Origin: Brevibacterium sp. S22
Lineage (GTDB): Bacteria > Actinomycetota > Actinomycetes > Actinomycetales > Brevibacteriaceae
Reading direction: 5' to 3'
Length of the DNA stretch: 64,000 nucleotides
Assembly (NCBI RefSeq): GCF_004745485.1
Contig: NZ_RHFG01000004.1
Coordinates: 1 to 64,000 of the forward strand
Made by a program: the position numbers and the translations under genes. Of this stretch, positions 51,145-58,227 are shown in pieces; the stretch's first letter is position 1; every line of letters begins with the position of its first letter. Below the pieces are notes generated by a model, which saw only the letters and a list, made by a program, of their open reading frames with translations, was not told the origin of the DNA and ran no database searches.

Positions 51145-53286
51145 TCAGGCGCGGCGGCGGGCGAGGACGTCGTTGACGGCGCCGAGGTCGGCACCCTTCG
51201 TCGTCCGAATCGCCTTACGGCCGTGTCCGAGCGGTCCTTCTTCGCGAGCGGAGTCGCTGAGTTCCGGTCGGTAGCCGAGCTCCTCGGCGAATTGGGCCGC
51301 GATATCCTCACGGCTGCGGGCTTCGGTTTCGTACGAGCTGGCGTCCGCCGCCGTTGCCGAAGGCACCGGGCGGTCGGCTTCGGGAGCGTCGACGTAGCTG
51401 GGCACAGGCAGCGGCGTCGGCGACCAGCCGTCACGCGACTTCAGTCGCTGCATGAACGGGTCATCGACCTTCGGTGTCGCAGCATTGAGCGCAGCGTGCA
51501 CATCGGCATCGGAATCTTCCCGACCGACTGTGCCTGTGACTGAGTCGGGGTCAGCGACGAGGTCGGCTCCGAGCGAGACCGGAGCCTCGGTGGATTCGGC
51601 CTGGGCTCTCTCAGCTGGCTCCGTCGAGGTGGCCTCTGCGTCGTTGTCACGATCGGCCGTGCCTGCCCTCTTTGCTGTCGTCTTCTCAACCGGCTGCTTC
51701 GAAGTCGCTGTGTCAGCCGCACCCGAAGTCGACGTGTCATCGGAGTCGGCGGTCGCCTCGGCGGAGGGTGCGTCGCTGTCGACGGTGGCGTCTTCCTCAA
51801 CGATCGGGATCGGTCCGGTGAGGAGGACCTGGCGGGTGGTGTGGCCTTCGGTGGCTTCCTTGCGGATGCGCACGAGTGGGATCTCGCCGGTGTCGGCCTC
51901 TTCGCGGGACTTCTTGGCCTCGACGGAGCGGTTCATCGCGGCGCGAGCCTGCGCAGCCTTCGCAGCCGCGCTCGTGCCCGCGGCCGCCGCGGCGATCCGG
52001 GCAGCGGTTCCGCTCGAGGTCGGCGCGGCCGCCGTGGGACGCTGCTCCTCGATCGGACCAGTCTTGGGCTGAGCAGCCGTTCGGGCGGTTGCCTGCGACT
52101 CGGCTGTGGGCTGAGTGGCTGTCTTCGGTCGAGCAGCACTCGGCTGGGCCATGGTCTTCGGCTGCGCAGCCCGCTCCGTCTTCGGGGCCCGCTCCGACCT
52201 GGTGGCACGATTCGACGTGGGGGCAGGCTGCGGCCCGGCCGTCGACTGTGGCCGCGCAGCCTCCTGCAGCCGCCGCAGCTTCTTCTTCGTCTCCCGCTTG
52301 CGCAGGTTGAGCGTGCGCACGAGGAACAGCGTGACAACCGCGAGGCCGAGGAAGACACCGGCCAGGGCGATGTGCACGACCGAGAAGGCCGCGAGCACAC
52401 TCGACACCAGAATGCCGAGGACCGAGGCGAGGAAAACCAGGGAGAAGCCCCTGACCATGGTGTTCAGCGACTTCAGGGACTCCCGCAGGGTCGTGGCTTG
52501 CTCAGTCATCGCATGTTCCTCATCGGTTCCGATGGTCGGATTGGAAAATTGTGGATCGTGTCCGTTCGTGCTGGTCGTTCCCTCGCCGAGGTGGCCGCCG
52601 CGTCCCGTCCGGGACTGGCCCTCGCGTCGTCCCCCGCTGTCGGAGGTTCGACCGGTACCGGTCGAACCTGTCCGGTTGGTCGACGCATTGCGCCCGACGT
52701 CGGTCGCCTGGGGCGGGCGGTCCTGTCCGTCCGACTGCCCGACGGAACGGCTGCTGTCATTGAAGACAGCATGGACCGCGGGGTGGAGCTGCCGAACATT
52801 GTGGTCGGCAGCGCCCGCACCGAATCCCGTGTCAGTGCCGGCACCTATGGTGGGACCACCAACAGCGCGACCGACAGCCGCATGGTCGCTGGACAGGGAG
52901 GAGGAGCTTTCACCGACCGCGACGGGCAGGGTGCTGAGCTGGGTGTGATCGGCGGCCTCGGTGACGGTGTGTGCTTCGGCGTGACCGTCGATGACGGCGA
53001 ACTCAGGAGTCGAGGCCGACAAACTCAGCTTCGGGGCCTCGTCTCGCTGTGAGACGTCCGGGGTCGGAACCGACGGCACTTTCCGGGGTTTGTCGTGGAA
53101 GACCTGGATGCGCTCCGAATGGTCGTGCCCGGGGATCGCGGTCTCGGCGGAGACGACGGCGGCGTTGTCCGGAACCGTGTCGATTTCGACGCGCGAGAGA
53201 TCCGTCGCGGACTTCCGAATCATTGCGGGCACAGCAACGGCGAAGACCACGACGATGGCGATGACGACGATGATGCTGGTGTCCAC
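51145..53286 (-). CDS. SepX/GlpR-like divisome-associated membrane protein
   Basis: The 713-residue protein begins with a single membrane helix (IIVVIAIVVVFAVAVPAMIRK). It has a long disordered Ser/Gly/Thr-rich stretch, a pair of membrane helices near residues 285-325 ending in RTLNLRKRETKKKLRRLQ, and a very long Ala/Thr/Glu-rich tail closing with REDIAAQFAEELGYRP and a basic end. The position beside rimJ and galU and the membrane pattern match SepX of Streptomyces and GlpR of Corynebacterium, which organise the divisome and bind the MoeA-like Glp protein. It is much longer than those homologues. The start is a leaderless GTG at 53286. Confidence 0.7.
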   Translation of the reverse strand: MDTSIIVVIAIVVVFAVAVPAMIRKSATDLSRVEIDTVPDNAAVVSAETAIPGHDHSERIQVFHDKPRKVPSVPTPDVSQRDEAPKLSLSASTPEFAVIDGHAEAHTVTEAADHTQLSTLPVAVGESSSSLSSDHAAVGRAVGGPTIGAGTDTGFGAGAADHNVRQLHPAVHAVFNDSSRSVGQSDGQDRPPQATDVGRNASTNRTGSTGTGRTSDSGGRREGQSRTGRGGHLGEGTTSTNGHDPQFSNPTIGTDEEHAMTEQATTLRESLKSLNTMVRGFSLVFLASVLGILVSSVLAAFSVVHIALAGVFLGLAVVTLFLVRTLNLRKRETKKKLRRLQEAARPQSTAGPQPAPTSNRATRSERAPKTERAAQPKTMAQPSAARPKTATQPTAESQATARTAAQPKTGPIEEQRPTAAAPTSSGTAARIAAAAAGTSAAAKAAQARAAMNRSVEAKKSREEADTGEIPLVRIRKEATEGHTTRQVLLTGPIPIVEEDATVDSDAPSAEATADSDDTSTSGAADTATSKQPVEKTTAKRAGTADRDNDAEATSTEPAERAQAESTEAPVSLGADLVADPDSVTGTVGREDSDADVHAALNAATPKVDDPFMQRLKSRDGWSPTPLPVPSYVDAPEADRPVPSATAADASSYETEARSREDIAAQFAEELGYRPELSDSAREEGPLGHGRKAIRTTKGADLGAVNDVLARRRA

Positions 53287-53292
53287 AATGCC

Positions 53293-53298
53293 ACCCTA
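53293..53298 (-). promoter_or_regulatory. -10 element of a leaderless promoter (minus strand)
   Basis: TAGGGT on the minus strand, six bases, then GTG 53286. Confidence 0.6.
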
Positions 53299-53395
53299 AG
53301 TTGCGGGCATCGGCGAAGACGTCAAGGTGTGAGGTGTGTCGGTCAAACAGGGACGAAGTTCACCGAATTCCCAGGCGGCCCAGCCCGGCCTTCGT

Positions 53396-53998
53396 TCACA
53401 TCGGTCCTCCGCCGGTGCCGTGCCGGTATGCGGCAAGCAGCCCATGCGGGACTTCTTCCGAGAGCAGGGCGAACGTACGGTGATCGCACCACCGCCCGTC
53501 GATATGCATGTACTTCTCGCGCAGCCCTTCATCGCGCAGGCCGAGCTTTTCGACCACGCGCAGGCTCGCGGTGTTCTCCGGGCGGATGTTGATCTCGATG
53601 CGGTGGAGGCCGAGGGCGAAGAAGCAGTGGTCGGCAGCCATAGCCACGGCGATCGGGGTGATTCCGCGTCCGGCCACGCGCGAGTCGATCCAGTATCCGA
53701 TCTGCCCGGACAGAATCGAGCCCCAGGTCAGTCCCGACACGGTGATCTGTCCGCGGAACTTCCTGTCGACCTCGATGGCGAACGGAGCGGTCTGTCCGCG
53801 CTTGGCCTGCTTGTCCTGCATCCGCACCATCGTGCGGAAACCGGGCAGCTCCTGGCCGGGCGCGGGCAGAGTCGCGTCCCACGGGCGCAGCCAATCGCGG
53901 TTGAATCGGCGGACCTCCCGCCAGGCCTCTTCGTCGCGGCGGTGCAGCGGTCGCAGCACGATATCGGACTGCCGATCAGTCAGGATGACAGGCCACAC
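53396..53998 (-). CDS. rimJ: RimJ-type ribosomal-protein/protein N-acetyltransferase
   Basis: The 200-residue GNAT has RPLHRRDEEAWREVRRFNRDWLRPW at the N-terminus, GYWIDSRVAGRGITPIAVAMAADHCF as the acetyl-CoA loop, and ENTASLRVVEKLGLRDEGLREKYMHIDGRWCDH at the C-terminus. These are typical of the RimJ-like proteins encoded beside galU and sepX/glpR in Actinomycetota. It probably acetylates a protein N-terminus. GTG 53998 is the start. It lies 65 bp after galU on the same strand and is likely co-transcribed with it. Confidence 0.85.
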   Translation of the reverse strand: MWPVILTDRQSDIVLRPLHRRDEEAWREVRRFNRDWLRPWDATLPAPGQELPGFRTMVRMQDKQAKRGQTAPFAIEVDRKFRGQITVSGLTWGSILSGQIGYWIDSRVAGRGITPIAVAMAADHCFFALGLHRIEINIRPENTASLRVVEKLGLRDEGLREKYMHIDGRWCDHRTFALLSEEVPHGLLAAYRHGTGGGPM

Positions 53999-54063
53999 GC
54001 AGCTGTCCTCGCTCTCGGGTTCGATGCCGGTCCGCCCAAACGGGCTGGACCGAAACAGTCAGC

Positions 54064-54966
54064 TCAGTCCAGCGTCGGCACGAAATCGCGCAGCCATGCC
54101 TTGAGATCGTCACCGAGGTCCTCGCGGTCGCAGGCGATCTGCACGACGGCCTTGAGGTAGTCGAGCTTGTCACCGGTGTCGTAGCGGGAACCCTTGAACA
54201 CGACGCCGAAGACGCCGTGGCCGTTGTCGTCGCCGGCGAGTTCCTGGAGCGCGTCGGTGAGCTGGATTTCGTTGCCGCGTCCGGGTTCCGTGGTCTCGAG
54301 AACGTCGAAGATCTCCGGCGCCAGAACGTATCGGCCGATGATGGCGAGGTTCGAGGGAGCATCCTCGGTGGCGGGCTTCTCGACGAGGTCGGTGACCTTG
54401 ACGACCTCATCATCAATTGTGGTCTCGACAGCCGCGCAGCCGTAGAGGTGGATGGCCTCTGGCGGGACCTCCATGAGTGCGACGACGCTGCCGCCGGTCT
54501 TCTCTGCGACCTCGATCATCTTCGGCAGGATCGGGCTGCGCTCATCAATGAGGTCATCACCTAAGAGGACTGCGAACGGCTCGTTGCCCACATGCTGGCG
54601 GCCCTTGAGCACCGCGTGACCGAGGCCCTTCGGATCACCCTGGCGCACATAGTGGATGTCAGCGAGCTCCGACGGATGGCGCACAGCGGCGAGTTTCTTG
54701 TCATCCCCTTTCTGTGCCAGCGCGGCTTCGAGTCCGTCGACCCGGTCGAAGTGATCCTCCAGCGGCCGCTTGTTCCGGCCGGTGATCATGAGAACGTCCT
54801 GCAGACCGGCGTCGACGGCTTCTTCGATGACGTACTGGATCGCCGGCTTGTCGACGACGGGGAGCATCTCCTTGGGGGTGGCTTTCGTGGCGGGGAGGAA
54901 CCGGGTTCCGAGGCCGGCGACGGGGATCACGGCCTTGCGAACGGTGCGCTGCGCTTCATCACTCAT
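54064..54966 (-). CDS. galU: UTP-glucose-1-phosphate uridylyltransferase
   Basis: The 300-residue nucleotidyltransferase makes UDP-glucose from UTP and glucose 1-phosphate, feeding cell-wall glycans and trehalose. The signature VIPVAGLGTRFLPATKATPK (residues 13-32) binds UTP. PVVDKPAIQYVIEEA, QGDPKGLGHAV and LLGDDLI (metal Asp) follow, and EKP at about residue 200 contacts the sugar. Length and motifs are standard. TAAGAT six bases before ATG 54966 marks a leaderless promoter back-to-back with that of the fthC gene. Confidence 0.95.
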   Translation of the reverse strand: MSDEAQRTVRKAVIPVAGLGTRFLPATKATPKEMLPVVDKPAIQYVIEEAVDAGLQDVLMITGRNKRPLEDHFDRVDGLEAALAQKGDDKKLAAVRHPSELADIHYVRQGDPKGLGHAVLKGRQHVGNEPFAVLLGDDLIDERSPILPKMIEVAEKTGGSVVALMEVPPEAIHLYGCAAVETTIDDEVVKVTDLVEKPATEDAPSNLAIIGRYVLAPEIFDVLETTEPGRGNEIQLTDALQELAGDDNGHGVFGVVFKGSRYDTGDKLDYLKAVVQIACDREDLGDDLKAWLRDFVPTLD

Positions 54967-54972
54967 GAAGTC

Positions 54973-54978
54973 ATCTTA
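54973..54978 (-). promoter_or_regulatory. -10 element of a leaderless promoter (minus strand)
   Basis: TAAGAT on the minus strand, six bases, then ATG 54966 of galU. Confidence 0.65.
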
Positions 54979-54998
54979 ACGAATCCGCCGAACCCGGT

Positions 54999-55004
54999 TA
55001 GTCT
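54999..55004 (+). promoter_or_regulatory. -10 element of a leaderless promoter
   Basis: TAGTCT, seven bases, then GTG 55012. It lies only 20 bp from the galU -10 element, so the two divergent promoters share one 45-bp gap. Confidence 0.6.
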
Positions 55005-55011
55005 GAAATGC

Positions 55012-55755
55012 GTGGAACCAGAAACTTCGAAGGCGCAGCTGCGGTCCCGTGTCCGCGCCGCTCGCGCAGAACGGTCCCTCGCCGAGGCGGCCCCTGCCTC
55101 ATCGGCATCCGCGACGTCGGCGTCGTCGCAGGTCACCTCCACCGAGGCGGCTTCGGCGCCGTCATCCTCCGAGGCGGCTTCCGCGCCGTCATCCTCTGTG
55201 GCAGCTTCCGCCCCGTCATCCTCTGTGGCAGCTTCCGCTTGGAATGTCATCCAGAAAGCGCCGATCCGCTCCCTCCTTGCCTATGCGGCGCTGCCCGGAG
55301 AGCCGGACCTCGACCCGGCGCTCGACCAGTTCCTTGCAGCGGGCGGCACCGTCTATCTGCCGGTCGTCACGACGGTCGGGGAACCGTTGATGTTCGGTCA
55401 GGTCACTGGCTCGATGGCCAGTCTGGAGCCCCACGGCAGATGGGGTATCCGCGAACCGGCCCAGGATTCCACACTGCTCACCGCTGCTCAGCTGCTCTCC
55501 CCCACGGTCGGTCTCGACCTCATCTTCGTCCCGGCTCTGGGTTTCGGCATCGATGGTGCTCGACTGGGCAACGGAGGCGGTTTCTATGACAGGACCTTCG
55601 GCCCTCACGGGGCGGAGCCTCTCGGCTCGGAGCTTCGTGTCGTCGGAGTGTGCTTCGCCGAGGAGATCGGTCTGACTGGCCTCGTCGCCGAGGACTGGGA
55701 CCTGCGTATTCCAGCGGCTGTCACTGAAGACGGAACTCACTTCTTCGCTGCCTGA
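55012..55755 (+). CDS. fthC: 5-formyltetrahydrofolate cyclo-ligase with repeat insertion
   Basis: The 247-residue enzyme converts 5-formyl-THF to 5,10-methenyl-THF using ATP. The N-terminal KAQLRSRVRAARAERS helix and the C-terminal GFGIDGARLGNGGGFYDRT active-site block are intact. Between them (residues about 28-76) lies a Ser/Ala/Pro-rich insertion built of 9-residue repeats (EAASAPSSS and variants), which homologues lack. The N-terminal helix is thus tethered to the core by a flexible loop. GTG 55012 follows a leaderless-type TAGTCT. Confidence 0.9.
   Translation: MEPETSKAQLRSRVRAARAERSLAEAAPASSASATSASSQVTSTEAASAPSSSEAASAPSSSVAASAPSSSVAASAWNVIQKAPIRSLLAYAALPGEPDLDPALDQFLAAGGTVYLPVVTTVGEPLMFGQVTGSMASLEPHGRWGIREPAQDSTLLTAAQLLSPTVGLDLIFVPALGFGIDGARLGNGGGFYDRTFGPHGAEPLGSELRVVGVCFAEEIGLTGLVAEDWDLRIPAAVTEDGTHFFAA
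55144..55240 (+). repeat. 27-bp tandem repeat inside the cyclo-ligase gene
   Basis: Units begin at 55144, 55171 and 55198, with a partial fourth at 55225. Each full unit ends GTCATCCTCC or GTCATCCTCT and encodes nine residues, so copy-number change would keep the frame. Confidence 0.85.
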
Positions 55756-55848
55756 TCGTTGGGAATCAGCACCCACTCGCGCGTGTTGATATGTGGATAA
55801 CCTTGTGCATATCCCGGACCGGTGAACCGGTGAGGTTCCGGTGTGCAC

Positions 55849-55854
55849 TATAAT
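55849..55854 (+). promoter_or_regulatory. -10 element (TATAAT) of the FmdB-family gene
   Basis: A consensus TATAAT lies 25 bases before ATG 55879, leaving a short leader with GAAAGG. Confidence 0.65.
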
Positions 55855-55878
55855 CTTGTCGTCGAAGAAAGGTCTCGA

Positions 55879-56202
55879 ATGCCCGTCTACTCCTACGCCT
55901 GCAAGAGCTGTGGTCACGCCTTTGATATTCATCAGGACTTCAGCGATGACTCGCTCACCGTCTGCCCGGAATGCCAGGGTCGCCTGAAGAAGGTCTTCGG
56001 TGCTGTGGGCATCAGCTTCAAGGGATCCGGCTTCTATGCCACCGACTCCCGCTCGACGAATTCGAGCAGCGTCAGCTCATCGAGTTCCGATTCGTCCTCG
56101 AATGAGTCCTCGATCTCGTCGGCGCAGGAATCCTCCGGCTCCTCCTCGGCGAATTCGTCATCGAGCACCTCCTCGGCAGCGAGCACCCCAGCCGCGAGCT
56201 GA
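55879..56202 (+). CDS. FmdB-family zinc-ribbon protein
   Basis: The 107-residue protein starts MPVYSYACKSCGHAFD and continues CPECQGRLKKVFG: a four-cysteine zinc ribbon (Cys8, Cys11, Cys29, Cys32) of the FmdB/CxxC_CxxC_SSSS family. The second half is almost pure Ser/Ala/Asn/Thr and disordered. FmdB proteins are putative regulators with no firm biochemical role. It sits between fthC and the SAF-domain gene, a conserved actinobacterial order. Confidence 0.9.
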   Translation: MPVYSYACKSCGHAFDIHQDFSDDSLTVCPECQGRLKKVFGAVGISFKGSGFYATDSRSTNSSSVSSSSSDSSSNESSISSAQESSGSSSANSSSSTSSAASTPAAS

Positions 56203-56347
56203 CCCTCCCAGGCATCCACCCTCCGGGGTCCAGGCGCGTCCCAGCGTCCGCTTCACTCAGACGCCGATCGCCTGTGGACGGCACGAACTGTCCACAGGCG
56301 ACCTCCGCAGCCTTGCCGCCGACCGCATGGCATCGCAGGCTCGATGC

Positions 56348-56977
56348 ATGGGCATCTTCCACCGCATCCGCAACTCGCCTCCGAGCTGGTCACGGCCGTC
56401 CCGCATCCGACCTCAACGCCTTCTCGCGGCCGTCTGCCTTGCGTGTGCCTGTGCTCTGGCCGTTTGGGTTCTCACCCCGAACAGTTCGGGCACGGCGATC
56501 GTCGTTGCGAAATCGGACCTGGCCCCGGGAACGGAGCTCAGAGCTCAAGACCTCACCGTCACTCAGTTCCCTTCTGACTTGGTTCCCGACAAGGCATTCA
56601 CGTCCGTTGATGAGGTGAAGGGTCGGGCCACCTCGGCGGGGTTGTCGAAGGGATCACCGTTGACGTCGTCGATCGTGCTCGATCAGCAGGCGCTGCCGAA
56701 AGGCAGCCGTGATCTGCTCATGCCGATCCGTTTGGCCGATGATGCCTCGGCGGCACTGCTCCAACCGGGGCAGAACATCCGTCTCTTCTCGTCACTTCCC
56801 GACGGCGGATCGGAAGTCGTCGTCGAAAAGGTGACGATCGCCCGCCTTGTGGACAAACCCGAAGGAATTGCCGCGGAGTCAGGCCAACTTGTTTCCGTCA
56901 TCCTCTCCGCCGAGGATGCCGGTCGTGTCGCCGAGTTCGCAGGACTTCCGATCAGCTTCGCGATCCTCCCTCGCTGA
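56348..56977 (+). CDS. SAF-domain membrane protein (CpaB/RcpC-like)
   Basis: The 209-residue protein has a basic N-terminus, one membrane helix (LLAAVCLACACALAVWVL) and an extracytoplasmic SAF domain (VVAKSDLAPGTELRAQDLTV). A C-terminal region resembling the RcpC/CpaB fold of Flp-pilus assembly follows. No other pilus genes are present. ATG 56348 is used; ATG 56327 would add seven residues, and neither has a strong ribosome-binding site. Confidence 0.75.
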   Translation: MGIFHRIRNSPPSWSRPSRIRPQRLLAAVCLACACALAVWVLTPNSSGTAIVVAKSDLAPGTELRAQDLTVTQFPSDLVPDKAFTSVDEVKGRATSAGLSKGSPLTSSIVLDQQALPKGSRDLLMPIRLADDASAALLQPGQNIRLFSSLPDGGSEVVVEKVTIARLVDKPEGIAAESGQLVSVILSAEDAGRVAEFAGLPISFAILPR

Positions 56978-56987
56978 TCCGCACGAT

Positions 56988-57085
56988 CGGCCGACCATCA
57001 GACCTGCTGAGCCGCCTGACCGGCCGACCATCAGACCTGCTGAGCCACGTGTTCGACTGGCGACCAGACCTGCTGAGCCGATCGG
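56988..57085. repeat. about 33-bp tandem repeat after the SAF gene
   Basis: Two copies of a unit containing CGGCCGACCATCAGACCTGC (starting 56988 and 57021) and a third, shortened copy (GCGACCAGACCTGCTGAGCC, from about 57060) follow the TGA of the SAF gene within ten bases. Each copy contains CTGA. Confidence 0.8.
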
Positions 57086-57272
57086 CCATCGGGCCTCTGC
57101 AGTTGCCGAGTGCCCTTTCGCCATTGCATTCTGGGTCTCCGGTTCATCTGTTCGGTGATCAGACTCGCAGAACAATTCTGCTGACAATGTGTTACTCATG
57201 TGTACTATTGGAACGTAATTGAGCTATTCATCAACCGCATTTCAGTGAACACACGCCGAAAGGGTTTCTCTA

Positions 57273-57734
57273 ATGCTTAAGGGATTCAGGGACTTCATTC
57301 TCCAGGGGAATGTCGTCGAACTCGCAACTGCGGTCATCATCGGCGGCGCATTCACCGCCATCGTCACCGCATTCTCTGACAAGATCATCAACCCGCTCAT
57401 CGCCGCCGTCGGTGGCGCAGATGGTCCGGCTCTGTCCATCCCGCTCAAGGAAGGTGTGCCGGAGGCAACGCTGGATATCGGTGCGGTCATCACCGCGGCC
57501 ATCAACTTCCTCATCGTTGCCGCCATCGTCTACTTCATCATCATCGTCCCGATGAACAAGCTCAACGAGATGCGTAAGCGCGGAGCTCCTGAGGAAGAAG
57601 TTCCTCCGACCACCGAGGATCTTCTCGGCGACATCCGCGAGATCCTGCGCAACCAGGCTGCCTCGACTGCCGGACCTGCCGAGGGTCCTCCGACCGACGG
57701 ACCGGTCGATCCGAACCAGCCTCCGCGGCACTGA
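57273..57734 (+). CDS. mscL: large-conductance mechanosensitive channel
   Basis: The 153-residue protein has MLKGFRDFILQGNVVELATAVIIGGAFTAIV as the N-terminal helix and pore-lining TM1, a short periplasmic loop, TM2 near residues 68-92 and the cytoplasmic charged helix (EDLLGDIREILRNQ). A Pro-rich tail follows, as in actinobacterial homologues. It opens under membrane tension to release solutes during osmotic downshock. GAAAGGG lies before ATG 57273. A strong terminator follows. Confidence 0.95.
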   Translation: MLKGFRDFILQGNVVELATAVIIGGAFTAIVTAFSDKIINPLIAAVGGADGPALSIPLKEGVPEATLDIGAVITAAINFLIVAAIVYFIIIVPMNKLNEMRKRGAPEEEVPPTTEDLLGDIREILRNQAASTAGPAEGPPTDGPVDPNQPPRH

Positions 57735-57749
57735 TCACCCGCCGAATAC

Positions 57750-57787
57750 GAAGAAGGCCCGCTCTCCGATGAGAGCGGGCCTTCTTC
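57750..57787. terminator. terminator of mscL
   Basis: Arms 57750-57765 and 57772-57787 are complementary over 16 bp with a six-base loop, 16 bases after the mscL stop. The left arm begins GAAGAAGG and the right arm ends CCTTCTTC, giving a U-rich end in the mscL direction. Confidence 0.85.
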
Positions 57788-57918
57788 ATGTCCGCGGTGG
57801 TGTGGGGTCTGTTCGAGCTCGTTCAAGGCTGCGCACTCATCTCGAGCCGTGCACCTTTCGACAAGTGCGCTCCGGCTTGATCGACCATATGTCTGTGTCC
57901 GACGGCGCCTGCTCGGGG

Positions 57919-58227
57919 CTATGACCAGTGTGGCGGCTTCTGCGAACGATAGTAGTCTTCGCTGAAGCCCCCACCGCCGGAGTCGGCCTCGTTGCGCAAC
58001 GTGGCGCGATACCGTCGCTTCGCCGCCTCCAAGCGGGCTCTGCGCTGTGCGGCCACGTCAGCGTCAGCGTCGACCCTCGCTTCGGAGGCGTCGGCGTCGA
58101 CTCTCTCTTCGCCGCAGTCGACTTTCGCTGCGTCGGTTTCGTCAGCGCCGGAGTGAGTTGATTCGGATTCTCGCTCGGACGGCTGATCCCCGTCGCGAGG
58201 AACAGCCTGGTCAGGCTGTTCAGGCAT
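57919..58227 (-). CDS. small charged protein of unknown function
   Basis: The 102-residue protein has an acidic, disordered N-terminal half (repeated VDADAS/ARVDADAD) and a C-terminal RRARLEAAKRRYRATLRNEA helix with a conserved-looking tail FSEDYYRSQKPPHWS. Its ATG overlaps the last eight bases of the giant helicase-like gene, so it is translated after it and may work with it. I do not recognise a family. Confidence 0.6.
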   Translation of the reverse strand: MPEQPDQAVPRDGDQPSERESESTHSGADETDAAKVDCGEERVDADASEARVDADADVAAQRRARLEAAKRRYRATLRNEADSGGGGFSEDYYRSQKPPHWS

